In this document: positions 49,748 to 61,914 of the stretch, in pieces
Layout: every line of letters begins with the position of its first letter
How positions within the stretch are numbered: position 1 is the stretch's first letter
Origin: Apus apus
Lineage: Eukaryota > Chordata > Aves > Apodiformes > Apodidae
DNA length: 64,000 nucleotides
NCBI RefSeq assembly: GCF_020740795.1
Contig: NC_067294.1
Coordinates: 4,650,001-4,714,000, forward strand
Direction of reading: 5' to 3'
Position numbers and translations under genes: made by a program
The notes under the pieces: model-generated
What the model saw: only the letters and a program-made list of their open reading frames with translations
What the model was told of the DNA's origin: nothing
Database searches by the model: none

Positions 49748-49843
49748 TTCAAAGTTGACGTGTCCGTTTGGAAGGCGATTAGCACATCCCTCGTTCAGAA
49801 AATAAATGTCTTTGATCAACAGGCTGAAGAAGGGGATCACAAT
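49748..49843 (-). CDS. RASGEF1C: RASGEF1C exon: catalytic hairpin
   Basis: This 96-nt exon (phase 0), acceptor TTCATAG and donor TGAA|GTAAGA, encodes IVIPFFSLLIKDIYFLNEGC, then ANRLPNGHVNFE. The VIPFFSLLIKD..FLNEG block corresponds to the helical hairpin that opens the Ras switch regions in CDC25 domains. Confidence 0.92.
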
Positions 49844-52800
49844 CTATGAAGAGAAATTAATCACTGTTATCTTTCCAGTAAGGATTTTCTCTGCATGAAG
49901 GAAGAAGTCAATCAGGAGAGAGGAGAAAAAAAAAATAATAATTAACTTTTCTGTGTGATGTGCACTTAAAAAGCAGCAGTGACAGGCAAGCAAAAGGGCA
50001 GTAGTGTATGGAGACACCTTCAGCCATCAGAACATATGCTGAAATAAATCTGAACACAATGTTAACTGAGCAGAATAACATGACTAAGAAAATGCTAATA
50101 ACCCAGTTTATTATCACTGTCTGATGACAAGATCAGACAGCAAAGAGCAAAATAAAATTGCAGGACTCTTCCTTTCTCTTTTGGATGTTCATAAGCAAAG
50201 ATGCTGAATACACAAATTGAGCAATTTATAGACAGCTGGGAACCAAAGAACCAGTATTGTCCCTGAACAAGGAAAGAGACTAAAATCTGATGACCAAGGA
50301 CTTGTCTACAAACAGTTAATCAGGACTTGTTTCATTTTCAACAGCTCCATATGTGGCTACCCCTTCAGGCTGTAATTTCCTTCCTGGTGCCTGATTAGTA
50401 CATCTTGCTTCTCCAAATTAACCTGCAGACAGTAGGACTGAAAATACTAAGTTAGTTGACAGGAAACTCCCAATAGCAGACGGAGGGATCATGGTAGTGC
50501 TCAAAATAAGCCCTGGGCATGATCCAGGGCAAAGTGGCCTAGAGCAGTGATCCAAGCCTTCTCTAAGCTATCAGAGTCAGGTCATAATTTGCTGCAGAAA
50601 AAGTCTACTGCAGGTAAGAGTCTTGAAATCAATGGAATTACAGCAGGGATAAATTTGATGCCAGACATTCTACAGCTGAAAGCAGTGACAGTGCTCCTGA
50701 AGTGCATCCCCAGCACTTCAGCAGAGACCCAGAGTCCTCTTGTGTCACAACATAAAGGGACATGAATGATAACACAAAGGCATGACAAAATGACCCCCAG
50801 TAACCATAGATAAACTCTAATGTCAGTCCAATACCCATAAAAATCCCTGAACTGACACTCCAAGAGCCACTGGCATTATCCTGATACATCCCACTAATAC
50901 AGGAATGAAAACACAGCTCAGCCTAACCCCCCAAAATGCTGAGCCCTCCTAGCAGGGTGAGGTGGGACAACTTCTAGGCAAACTGAGCTAAGTGTGTTTC
51001 AGGATTCATTTTTATATCATCCAGACTAGATTAAATCAATCTGAGGTAAAGAATACAATCAGGCCATGTGGGTTTGCTTTCTGCCAAAAATGATGACACA
51101 ACTCTGTAACCAGCATGGTCTTACATGGTGGGAAGACACAGGAGAGCTGGAGCCAGACACTGCTTCCCAGCTAGAAATTACTGCCAGGCTCTGTCTAGGT
51201 ATTTTTTGCAGGCAGATGTGAGCTTGTTCTGCCCTGCTCCACACTGCCTGGGAGCTGGGTCACCCTCATTAGTGGTACTAAACAGAAACTAAAGCCTTGC
51301 TGAGAGGGAAGGTGTGTGAATGTGGGCTGAGTGCCACGCTACAGCTACACACCCACGGGCAGCTAAGAGCACAGCTTGAGCTTGTTCTCATCTGCATCCA
51401 AAAGGCATCAAAGACACATCCTAGGATACCAATTCTCTACACACTTCGAGGGGATTTCTGTCTTTGGGTCACCATTTATTTCCCCAATAAAATATGTTAT
51501 CCTGTATGTTTTGTTTTCCACATTTCTGTAGGAAAAGTGACACAAGTGGCTACAGTTACATTCTAACATTGGCTTCAGTCCAGGCACTTTGCGAGCAAAA
51601 ATCTGGGTTAGTGCCAGAAACTTGTATTTCAGCCCCTTTTGATTCCCTCCCAGTGCCATCCAGCCCACCCACATGCTGAAGGACAATTGCCTCCTACAGA
51701 AAGAAAGCTAATGAGGTCAGACACGTTCTTCCTCCAAAAGTATGAGACAGCAACAACACGTAGGACTGCACTGCCCATCCTCCAACAGCTCAAGCCAGAA
51801 ACACGTCATTAGCACAAGGCAGGGTTTCCCAGTGGAATGACTTAATTTTGGAGGTGGCATAGGTCAGCTGACAGCATAGATAAAACCAGACATAGTTCCT
51901 AACGAGCACACCCCTCTGAATTCTGCATGGATCAGCCCTTCTTCATTACCACTTCTCTCACCCTGCACTTTGGCAGGTTTACTTCTGCCCCTGTATTGCC
52001 TTGCTGAGCTTCACCAGCTGCCTTGCTGTGGTTTTACCACCCTGCTCCTGAACAGTAATGAGTAGTTGTAACTGTGCTGTTTGCACACTGAGGGATGGAT
52101 TAGAACAGTGAGGTGAGGGATCCTCCACAGATATATTGAGACCCTTCTCCTACAACCTGTGCAGCAGTCTCACATGAGCACCCTGAGGATGAGGATGGAG
52201 TGGGTGATGAAATCAGGCAGTGCTTTTTTGGTACCATGTGTCACATGGGGGATTTGGGTGAGATGGGTGCACAGAGCAGAAGAAGGGAAGGTCCCCCAGC
52301 TCACTGGCTCACCCTGTCTCCCTCTGAGCTGTTTCTGTTCAAGTGCTGTGCAAAACAGAGCAGCCAACGTACCAGCCCTGAGGAGAGCAGAAAGTAACAT
52401 TCCTGGTGAGGCTGCCAGTTAAAACCTCAGCTCCTCTGAGCCTACAGGCAGCTCCTTCCATGAGACAATAAGCCACTGCTTAGTCTGTTGGTCTGCAACT
52501 AGAGTGCTCCCTCCAGAGCACCTTCCCTCTCAAGCTGATGGACTGAGGAATGAAGCCTCCATCTGTGCTGCTGGGGTGGCTACTTGTCAAGAAGAGGGGT
52601 GGAAGGAACTGGGAACTCTTGTAAGCACAGTTCAGTTGGAAAAGTTTTCTTCAGAGTGAGCTTGGCTGCAAGTTTGCCAAGAACAATATTTTCTATCAAA
52701 AAAGTGATCATGTTATTTCTATTTTATTCAAACTCATTGCAATAAATAACTGATAATCCTTCTTACAGAAAGGAGCAAAGTTCCTTAATTCCTACAGCAA

Positions 52801-54304
52801 GAATTACATGATCTGCTGTATCTGACACTGTAAAATGCTCCGTTTAAGTAGCTACCAAATCATGTGCTTAAGCATTTTCTTGAACTAAAGTTATCTACAC
52901 AAGGGAAACAGAATATGGGCTTTTTCTTACGTAAAATAGATACCTTTCAATCTAATAACCTCTCTGCCCTCAGTCTTAACCAGTGAGGGGTAGAGACATG
53001 ACAGAGATTGCCAATCTCCACAGGAAATTAAGTCAAACAATAAAGCAACTATTTTGAATACATATGATGGTCACAGAAGAACTAAATGCAGAAGCATCTC
53101 AGAATGAGAGGCCCTTGCTGCAGTGTGTGAGGGTTAAAAGAATTTCTCTGCCAGTCACAAACATCCAAAGCCACCATCTCTTCTTTGCACAGAGAAGTGC
53201 TTTTCAGAACAACTCAGCACACTCCCAATGCAGCTGAGTCAGCCTGCGACCAGATGCCGATCTCATTTCACTGCAAATGCTGTGGGATTCCATCAGCTTC
53301 AGCAGATTTACATCAAATGTACAGGGATGTGAGATTAGCATCTGGCCTGGCCCCTCTAGTGAATGAATACTGAATTCCATATTATGCTTGTTCATGCACT
53401 ACATCTACTTTACCTTAGCCATGCTCTGGCTAGAGATTACCCATTTGTTACTATGTGCAACTGGGGTGTTAAAAACAAACCCTCTTTCATGAAACAAAAC
53501 AAAACAAAGTTCAATGGAGAAACAATTAAATTGACAAGAAGCACGCTGGGACACAAAACAGGAGGATCGTGCACTAATTTTTTGTCAATCTGATTTTTGG
53601 AGCATCAGTGACATCTCAGAAAGCTACACAGCTGCCACGAACACTGATAAAATGCTTCAGGTCTAGCTCACTGAGATGGCAGTAACAGCCAAATGAAATG
53701 AAAATTCATGAGGACAGAATTTCACCCCAAATATGCTGCAATGAATTCAGGCTAGGCTTCTTTGCAGGACTTGTGGGAAGTCACCTTTTCCTGATGTAAA
53801 TGGAGAACCACCTCGTCTCTCTGAGTGCTGTGCCCTTTGCTCTCTCTCTCTCTCAAATCACACACAATAGGGGCTTGTCTGCTCAGGGGCCTGGCTGGCT
53901 CAGCTGTAAGAGCAGTGCAGCTCCACCTGGGCCTGCCAGGCTGATGCTCCATACCAAAATAAAAGTCATTTTAGTCTGGAATACCTGTTCCATTAGGTTC
54001 ATCCATCTAAACAACATGAATTTTCCAGGGATATAAAGACACTTGCAACCAAGTCTCTCATGCTGTGTGTCCTGCCCTCTCTGGCTCCCCAGCTTCTGAC
54101 AGCAAGTGCACAAAAGCCCTGTGATCCGTTTCAAGCTCATTTCAGCCACAGATTTACATCTCCAATTGCATTCAGCAGTGCACCAGCCTTGCACTGGTGA
54201 CCCATGGAAGGAGAACAGCATTTGCAGCAAGTCTTTGAGCCACGGGCTCTCAGCAGCAACCCACACCTTCCATTTGGAGATCAGGGGGATGTGGTCCCAC
54301 CTAC
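49844..54304 (-). other. RASGEF1C intron, 4.5 kb
   Basis: This is the largest complete RASGEF1C intron in the window. Short ORFs on both strands show no recognisable domain. A tRNA A-box-like stretch near 53.9 kb was rejected. Confidence 0.6.
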
Positions 54305-54400
54305 CTTCTCCCTGTTGCTGTGTGCGGTGAGGGATCTGTGAGCAGCCCCCCGCAGTGCTGTTCTGTAGTTGTAGAAGTTTCCAGTAGGGTCCATCTGGTG
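54305..54400 (-). CDS. RASGEF1C: RASGEF1C exon: RasGEF domain part 6
   Basis: This 96-nt exon (phase 0), acceptor TATGTAG and donor GAAG|GTAGGT, encodes HQMDPTGNFYNYRTALRGAA, then HRSLTAHSNREK. NYRTALRGA..SL is the segment before the catalytic hairpin. Confidence 0.92.
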
Positions 54401-54697
54401 CTACATACACAAAAGAAGACACATTGTTAGAAAGAGACATCAGTGGAAATACTATGGCTTGTATATAGGTTTTTTTTTTACTCTTCCTGTTATCTGAGTG
54501 CTCAAATTCCTGACTACATATCAGCAGCTTTGCACCTTTCTCACTACACCTGGGAAACTTCAGCCAAAATCTGCCCCTCTGACTCTAAAACATGTCTGCA
54601 AACTTCTCATATGTGGATAACATAATGAAAATTCACAAACAAAAATATCCAGAATATAATTTGAGCAGTTAAACAGCACCTTTTTAATTTTTTTTAC

Positions 54698-54777
54698 CTC
54701 AAGAATGAAAAATTTGGCTGTTTTCACTTTTGACCAAGTCTTCTTTAGCCTGGAAACTGGACTCATGTTCATTCCAG
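54698..54777 (-). CDS. RASGEF1C: RASGEF1C exon: RasGEF domain part 5
   Basis: This 80-nt exon, acceptor CACTCAG and donor TGAG|GTAAAA, encodes SGMNMSPVSRLKKTWSKVKT, then AKFFILE. SPVSRLKKTW is the motif conserved in CDC25 exchange factors. The preceding intron is only 97 nt. Confidence 0.92.
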
Positions 54778-54874
54778 CTGAGTGAAAAAGGAAAAGAGAG
54801 CCATGGATCACAGTCAGGCTTCTGTTTTCATCTGTGACAGCTGATGGAGAGACATGGTTAGAAGCTGTACTTAC

Positions 54875-54977
54875 AAATGATGGCCATCAGGGAGTTAAAA
54901 TTCCCAATGTTGAAGCACTCTCGGGCAACGTCAATGAAGAATTCGATGACTTGTGCTCGCTGTTTTTTTTTTGCAGG
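54875..54977 (-). CDS. RASGEF1C: RASGEF1C exon: RasGEF domain part 4
   Basis: This 103-nt exon, acceptor TTTGCAG and donor ATTT|GTAAGT, encodes PAKKKQRAQVIEFFIDVARE, then CFNIGNFNSLMAII. It begins with a run of ten A residues encoding the lysine triplet. NFNSLMAII leads into the catalytic hairpin. Confidence 0.9.
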
Positions 54978-56058
54978 CTGCAAATTAAAAGAAACAAATA
55001 CCTGTAATAAGCACATGCAGAACTGAAGAGCAACTTGGGCATTTGTCTGATGCCAAGCATGGGTCCATGCTTAGCTTGGGCCACCTGCTGTCAGTCCTGG
55101 CCCGAATTCTGTCCCAGCAATCCAGTGGATGGTGGCAGTCTCTGAAATCCAAGTGTTCATTGCAGTGATGCTGCAATGGCAACTCATGGCAATTCCCAGC
55201 TCACCCCAGCTTATGTCTTAGCACTGGAACAGGCAGCCCAAAGAGCCCTGAAGCAGCTCAGCTCCCTGCTGGCCTCCCTCAAGTCAGTGGGCACATCAGC
55301 ACAGACTTTCCTAAAGGCAGGATTTATGCCCATATAACGGCAACATCTTTGTCCCAGAAAGGCTTTGTTTCACTGCCTTAATCCCTTTCCCCTCTTCTGG
55401 CCCTTTCAGCAACACAGCCAGGCCAACTGGTACCTTGCATTTTAAATGCATTTTTTAATTGGCCTGGAGTCACCCTATATATTCCAAAGATGAGCTTCAA
55501 ATGGCAATGCTTTTGAGTCACAGGCTATCTACAAAGTTTATACTATTATTGTTCCCTTCCACGTCCTTTTCAAAGGGGAAAACATTAATCTCATTTTGTT
55601 GGGGCCAGGTTAAACAAGCTAAACCCACTACCAAGGTAAAAAAAAAATGACTAGTCACAGCTACAGCAGGACAAAGAGCCATGCCATGGGAATTCACGAG
55701 CACAGTGGAGCTTTAAGATGACAGATAACAAATACTGCTTCACTAGAATCTTTTCCAGCAGAAATCTCACAGGGTAATTCAAGGATTTTTTTCCTTTCTT
55801 TTTCCCTGCAGGGTTCATTATTCCACACTGTGCTCCTACTACATCAAGAGAGCAGTGTATCCCCTGTGTGTCACCAGCTCTGTTTTGCAATATGTTTGTC
55901 ATTTATCAGGTCGCTTCTGCGAGTGCAATATTACAAAAACTTACTGTGAGATGCTTAGCTAGGCTAGAGGAAATAAATCCCCAGGTTTGCTTATTAATGT
56001 GTAAACTCAAAGTGGTACTTCAAGCACATGGTGAAAGATGCCACATATTTTCACTTAC
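54978..56058 (-). other. RASGEF1C intron, 1.1 kb
   Basis: Ordinary intron; nothing else recognised. Confidence 0.6.
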
Positions 56059-56154
56059 CATGCAAATTTCTGTTGCTACAAGATAGCAGAGTCTATTGAA
56101 CCATTTCACGTAGGCCTCAAGGTTACTCGTCTTCTTCTGCTCACTGAAACAAGT
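56059..56154 (-). CDS. RASGEF1C: RASGEF1C exon: RasGEF domain part 3
   Basis: This 96-nt exon, acceptor TCCCCAG and donor CATG|GTAAGT, encodes TCFSEQKKTSNLEAYVKWFN, then RLCYLVATEICM. NLEAYVKWFNRLCYLVATEI is the conserved core helix that contacts the GTPase. The SEQKKTS stretch may be slightly longer than in the mammalian protein, but I cannot align it. Confidence 0.9.
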
Positions 56155-59100
56155 CTGGGGAGAAAAAAGCACAGAAAGACTCGGAACTGTTTCTCAATTA
56201 GCTGCCTGATGGCTGAGATCAACACTACCCAAAGGTAATTGCTTGGCTACATCTGTCTCATGCACAATAAGACAAGCAGAGTCTTCCACAGCACACTCAG
56301 TTTGCGCCTTTGGCTCCAGGACTTCCCTCACTTCAGTCAATCACCCACAGCCCTTCTCTGGAGGGGACAGACTATAATTTAGTGAACAGGAGATAAGCAA
56401 AAGAAAGCACGGTTCTAGTTGCTTCTTTACAGAAAAAGTTATTCCCTTAGTGAGTTTTCAGGATAATAGGCTCTCTAGTGACCAGCTCTGTCTTGACGGC
56501 TGCTCTTGAACAGGTCACTTACACCCCAGATACTTCACTGGTAACTGCCAAACAGCACATTTTTCACTTTTTTGGGGGGTCTTAAACCTAACATAAATCC
56601 CCATAACTGATAAGAGGCTGTGAGAGCAGATACTTGTCAAAGGAACTGGAAGAGTTCAGCCATCACCAGGTAATTTGACTTCAGGGCAGTGACTTGACAG
56701 CTCACACAGCCTGAAGATGTTGCTCAGGTTTATAAGAATTCAAGATCTTTTCTGAGCCCTAAATCCTTAGCTTGTCCATGTAGGGGAGGGACACTGTGCT
56801 CTAGAGTTCATGTAGTTTATTTGAACATTCATGAACATCCACTAGAGGGTACCAGAGAATACAGATTTTTTTGTTTTATTAAGATCATTATTTCCCAGAG
56901 CTGCCATAATTACACTAAGAAAAAAAATCACAATGCACAAACACAGATCCTTTAATGTCAATGGGATTACGTGTATTATGCAAGTTAAACAAGTGACTAA
57001 AACCCCTTAAGAAACGGGGCTTAAGATGATCCCCCATGTAATTCCAAGTAAGAAAATATTCACCTGTGATTCTGTATACAGGCTTGTTTGGAAACAGAAA
57101 TCACAGTACCATGCTATGGTGCAAAACTTAACAAGCCTGAAATTCCTAACCACTTCATGAGTAGACTATATATGCAGTAAAAAGAAATATAAAAAAATAT
57201 ATTTAAATAATATATTAAAAGCTTCTCAAAAAGTAAGCAGCATGTAAATAACGAAAGGAAACCCAAAGCAGTCCAGCCGGTCCACAGCCATTGCTTTCCT
57301 TGCTCTCTGTGCTATTGTTCCTCCTTATAGCAAAAAATGAAACCTAGGTTTGGTTCTACATGTATCATTTCCAACTCAAGGCTGCTGTTCTGTGCCAGAG
57401 AATTAGAACCACAGCTAATACCACAAAGCTTGTGAAAAATGTGCAACAGTTAAAGTTGAAACAGCTTTTTAAAGGTTAAGCTTTATAAATGGCAACAATC
57501 TTTAGCACCTCCCTAGCATCTTCCATCTGCAGCTCAGAGTGCTTGATAAACATTCATAAATGAAGCCTTTTGAAGCCCTCATGTGAAAAAGATGTCTAAT
57601 ATGATCTCCAGCTGGAGGGAATTCAGACCAGAGCCAATTCCCTGTGGTTAACAGGGGTGGTCTCCGTGGGTCGGGGAGTTTTATGTCACTCCACATCAGG
57701 TCTGTGCCACTATGTACAATGCTCTGCAAGGTCCCACGCGATCCCTCCGCTGTGCCCTGGGACAGGGAGGCTATTCTCAGTAACTACAGGAACCTCTGGT
57801 CAGCCCAGGGAAAGAAAGGGTGGAGAAAAGTTCCAGGCTACCACTGCTTTCATCAGTGTTGCTGACTTGAAGCCCAATCATCTGTTAGTGCCACGTCTTG
57901 TGTGAAAATGCTGAGGCAGTTTTTGCTTTGCTTCCCCCCCTCCTCGGGGAAGGTTCATTGCCTTGATCTTAGGAGGCAGCACTGTGGTGATTCCCTGCCC
58001 TGCACCTGTTCTCTTCTCTGTTATTATGCCCTTCACTGAAGTCACAGAACTGGTACTGGGCAGCACCTCCATGTTCAGATTTGCATTTGAAGAACATGCA
58101 TAACTGTCAGATAGCTTGTCACAGCCTGCCAAGGTCATTTGCTCAGATTTCCTATCCCACCATCATTTTCAGGCTGTCTGCCTCTGATTCTAATCCTTCC
58201 TGTCCACCTTAGCTGATGTTTCCTTATGTTCAACTTGCAACCTCAATTTCTCTTCACATCTTTGTGGCATTCTGTGCTGGCCCTGCATTTGAAATTCTAC
58301 ATGGGTACAGCCATTGTGCCTATGTTAGTTTACTACTGAACATTTCCTTCTTCCTCTTAGCAGCCCTTCCCCTCTATAGCTTTAGGCAATTTGATTTCAC
58401 TCCCTGTTGCTTCCCTCCTACTCTTCCAAACTTCACTCAAACCTAGTGGCCTCACTTCGTCTCTTTCATTTTACTTTGCAACAGATACAGTGACTGTTCA
58501 TTTTCAGTCTCATCCCTCGTGTTTGCAGCAGGTTGCTGACATCTCCCTGTGGCTGGTTTGGTATTTCATGATTCTGACACATCTTTGCTACATTAGAGCT
58601 CCTTCCTAAAGAATGTGATCAACTCTCAGAATACTTGAAACACCATCTCTGCTCATTCCCCTCTCCCTGAAACTGACTGCAGAATCTCCATAACTCCAAT
58701 AAGAGAGGGAAAGAGCCCAGTGTTGCACTTTTTATGCATCCATCTATCCATACATTTTTTCACCATTACAAAGTCCTCTGGTGCTCTTTGGGCAGCACTA
58801 TAACAGGGGGACCTCTGTCTATGTTCAGCATCCAGTGATGACATTCTGCCAGTGATGTATGACCTCAGTGGGAACCCATAAGCAGTTCTGGGAAAGAATT
58901 TTCCACCCTCTTTCTTTTCTGGCAGTATGTGAAATCTCTGACTCTCCCTCTCCAGCCAGGAAGTCTCTTTCTTTATTTCAAGCACTCATTGAAATGCTTC
59001 TACAAACCCCAGTGGCATCAGTAGAGAAACTCCAACTGGCTTCCCTGAACTTTGGATGAAGCCCTGATCAGGCACTCCGTTCCCTGCAGTGCTTTGGATT

Positions 59101-59546
59101 AAAAACTACTGTGTAGAGTGAGAAGAGTGTGTTGATTCATGAGGCACTGACTCAGTACTGTGATGTCTGGGCACACACTATGGGCATTACATCAGGTCCA
59201 GAGTCTTTATGCCTTCAGCGCTGGGAACAGACACTCTCTGGTTGTGTGCAGCCACAAGTCACCTGCCCTGGTCAAAGAAGGTCAGGAGGAACAAGCCAGA
59301 AAGCAGAACATCAGGGTGCTGGCCTGTCTCAGGTTAGGACATTCTCTTACTAGGAAGAAATGGCAATGACCTGCCAGTGCAAGCTCTACTAGCAGGTCCC
59401 ATCCTTGCCATGAGAATACAGGTCATCAGTTGACCAGACCATGGTCAACACGTGCCCCAGGCCCTGCTCTTATGGATCTCATCACGTCAGTCCCTCTAGA
59501 ACAAACAGTGATCACAGGAGACACTTTGCATGTGGAAAAATCATAC
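56155..59546 (-). other. RASGEF1C intron, 3.4 kb
   Basis: Non-coding DNA between the second and third RasGEF exons seen here. No transposon, RNA gene or repeat of note. Confidence 0.6.
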
Positions 59547-59621
59547 CTTCGTACCATCCAGAGGGTCTTTATGTACAAATGCCTGCACAAACTCCTCAGG
59601 TCCAATGTGACTTAGCCTTTC
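59547..59621 (-). CDS. RASGEF1C: RASGEF1C exon: RasGEF domain part 2
   Basis: This 75-nt exon, acceptor CTAATAG and donor GAAG|GTATGA, encodes ERLSHIGPEEFVQAFVHKDP, then LDGTK. IGPEEFVQAF is a RASGEF1 signature. Confidence 0.9.
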
Positions 59622-61701
59622 CTATTAGAGAGGGGGGAAAAAAGAGAGGAAGAAATAAGAAAACATTCCAAATACCTTCTGTTTCTTTTGCTGAGACATC
59701 CCCCTCATCTGTCAGCTCTGAATGTTGCTACTGGTGTTACTGGCAACTAGCACCAGATTCATAAGAACAACTAGAGTGATTTCAGCAGAAAGAAGAAAAC
59801 GAGAGTAAAAAAAATGTTTCCTTACTGACAAGCCACAATAAAAGCCCTCAGCACTGCACAGAGGGAAAGGTGCTGGATGCTCAAGGCTCCATCTGGGAGC
59901 AGCAACCTTCGTTCTGTGCCTGGTGCTGCCACAGACCTGCTGGGCCAGTGTGACTCAACAGCCTTGTTTCCCAGCTGCTAGGATGGCAGCAGGGCTGGGC
60001 TCTGTAGCCACCCCAACCCACTGCTCATCTGCACACACACTGCTCTGGCCCTGCCTCCCTACCCAGGGAAGCTCAGGTGATGCCCCAAGGTGGTGGCTCT
60101 GTGCCACTGGGGAAGGGAGGCAGAGAAGATGCACAGGCCTACATGAAAGGCATTGCTTACACTGCAGAGTGTCCCAGGCATCACCAGTAAATAAAGTCTC
60201 CAGATGTCTCTTAGTAAAGAACAGTCCATCTCCACCAGGTCTTGAATGAACCTGACAGTTCCAGCCACACCACTGCTTTTCAATTCTCTTAAACATGTTT
60301 ATTAGACAAAAAATATTTGTTGTAGGCCACAAAGGTACTTCAGAGGAGATATTCTGGAATTCCTACAGCCCAAATTTACAACACTCAAGCAACAATAAAA
60401 TTAATGGTAGTTTTCCTTAAGTGGAAATTTTATGGCTCTTCCTATGCTATTTCTCTTGGGCTCTCACCTTGCCACTGAAACTATCAGATTTTTACTAGCA
60501 CATTACTGTTATTAAATAAACAGCAAATAATTCTTACTAACAAATAAGTTTCAGACAGTTTCAGTGCAGAGTAGCTGGTGCACTGGATGCAGTAAGTGGA
60601 AGAGAGGTAGAGAGGATTGATTATGGTCAAGTGGAATGAAAAAGTCCAGCTGCATCAGTTTGAAAAGTGCAGCAGTGCCCCAGTTACAGGGAATCTCCCC
60701 TTGGAAGACAGTTGGACTGTGGAGGAAAAGAATAGCAGGAAAAAATACTCCAGGCAAAAAGACTTCTACTCTCTGGCTTAAGTTACATAAAGCAAAGAGA
60801 GTCAAAGTTGCATGTTCTGAAAACTAACTGAGGTGAAATGATCCTAAATTTGGGATTTCTGAACTATTCCACTTATTGACAATATCAACTACCTTCAGAA
60901 TTCCCAAGGCTAATTCCATAATATTCACTCCAATTCTCAGTCCATTTCATGGTTTGTTTTTCCAGCCTTCCTGTCAAGGATGAACACTGTCTACAGGAGG
61001 ACAGGCAGCAGGGAATCATTACAGCATCAAGAGATCTGCAGATGGCAGCAATGTTTTATGTTCTGTGAACATCCAGGTCTGCGCAGAGGACCTGAACCTG
61101 GGGGAAGGGTGTGCAACACAACAGTCTGTCCAACATCTTGGGACTGCAATTGGAGCAATTACCAGCAAAAGCCTGTTTAAGGGTGAACTGCAGTCCAAGA
61201 GGGAGAGAGCAGGACTTCATATGGGTGGTATTTGCTCACCCTTGTATGTCCATGCACTAAGTCCCAAAAGGAAGAATGAAAAACACATCAGACAACTCCG
61301 ATGCTTTGTGCATCTGCAGAAATGGATTTGAACTGTTAAATTCCTTCCAAATTAATAAATAAAGGGCTAATGACCAGCCATTTCAGCAGCACCTTCAGGT
61401 TGTGGGGCTCAGAGCACCTTACAGAAGTGGGAACCCTTTGACCTTCCTGTGGCTCACGTTTCACAAATCAGCAAGCTGCAAAGGTAAAGTGACCCACCAC
61501 AAGATGCACAGGGACACTGAGATAGAGCTTGCTTCCCAAGCATCTCCTACCCTGTCAAACCCTGGCTCCTGCTGCAGTGCTGATACAGCACAGGATGTGC
61601 TGCAGCAGTGCAGACATTTTTGGTTGTGTCTGGAATACTTAGCAGCTGATGGCTTAAAATAATATCTCTGCCTGCAGAAGTTGGGAACCATTCCCACTTA
61701 C
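59622..61701 (-). other. RASGEF1C intron, 2.1 kb
   Basis: Ordinary intron between two phase-0 exons; nothing else recognised. Confidence 0.6.
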
Positions 61702-61914
61702 CAGCTCCACATGTGTCAGCTGCTGAGCCAGAGTGTAGGGGTCACTGCAGACACTCAGGATTTCTCTCTGAATGGATGGAGGTTTACTTTTAAAGGCAAC
61801 CAGCTTATCAGAGACAGCAGGACTGATCTTGACAATCCCTTCTTGCCCACGGCTGAGGGTTGCAAGCTTCTGATTCAGGGTTTGCAAAAGCTGATTCATC
61901 TTTTTCCAGTAGGC
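61702..61914 (-). CDS. RASGEF1C: RASGEF1C exon: linker and start of RasGEF domain
   Basis: This 213-nt exon (71 codons, phase 0 on both sides), acceptor TCTTCAG and donor GCTG|GTAAGT, encodes AYWKKMNQLLQTLNQKLATL, a variable linker, then REILSVCSDPYTLAQQLTHV and EL. DPYTLAQQLTHVEL is the opening of CDC25 domains. The upstream exon (expected to end ...PCDE) was not found in the remaining 2.1 kb. Confidence 0.9.

Larger units (their letters stand above)
45811..61914 (-). other. RASGEF1C: RASGEF1C gene, 3' part (ten last coding exons)
   Basis: RasGEF domain family member 1C is a cytoplasmic guanine nucleotide exchange factor of the CDC25 type; the paralogues RASGEF1A and 1B act on Rap2. Ten coding exons join in phase with canonical GT/AG sites and give 326 residues plus stop, which is the length expected from the AYRK point to the end of a 466-residue human protein. 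The CDC25 domain starts at DPYTLAQQLTHVEL and includes the catalytic helical hairpin region (NFNSLMAIISGMNMSPVSRL, VIPFFSLLIKDIYFLNEG). The N-terminal exons, with the REM module, are beyond 64 kb. The C-terminus (GLYLASYESESPENQTEKDR, ending ILGKT) fits RASGEF1C better than the A or B tails I remember. Confidence in the family is higher than in the paralogue. Confidence 0.87.

Noticed and set aside
53890..54010. tRNA-like or SINE-like signal: A-box-type TGGCTCAGCTGTAAGAGC and a later GGTTCATCC
   Set aside because: The two boxes are about 100 bp apart, the B box is imperfect, and no cloverleaf could be folded by eye.
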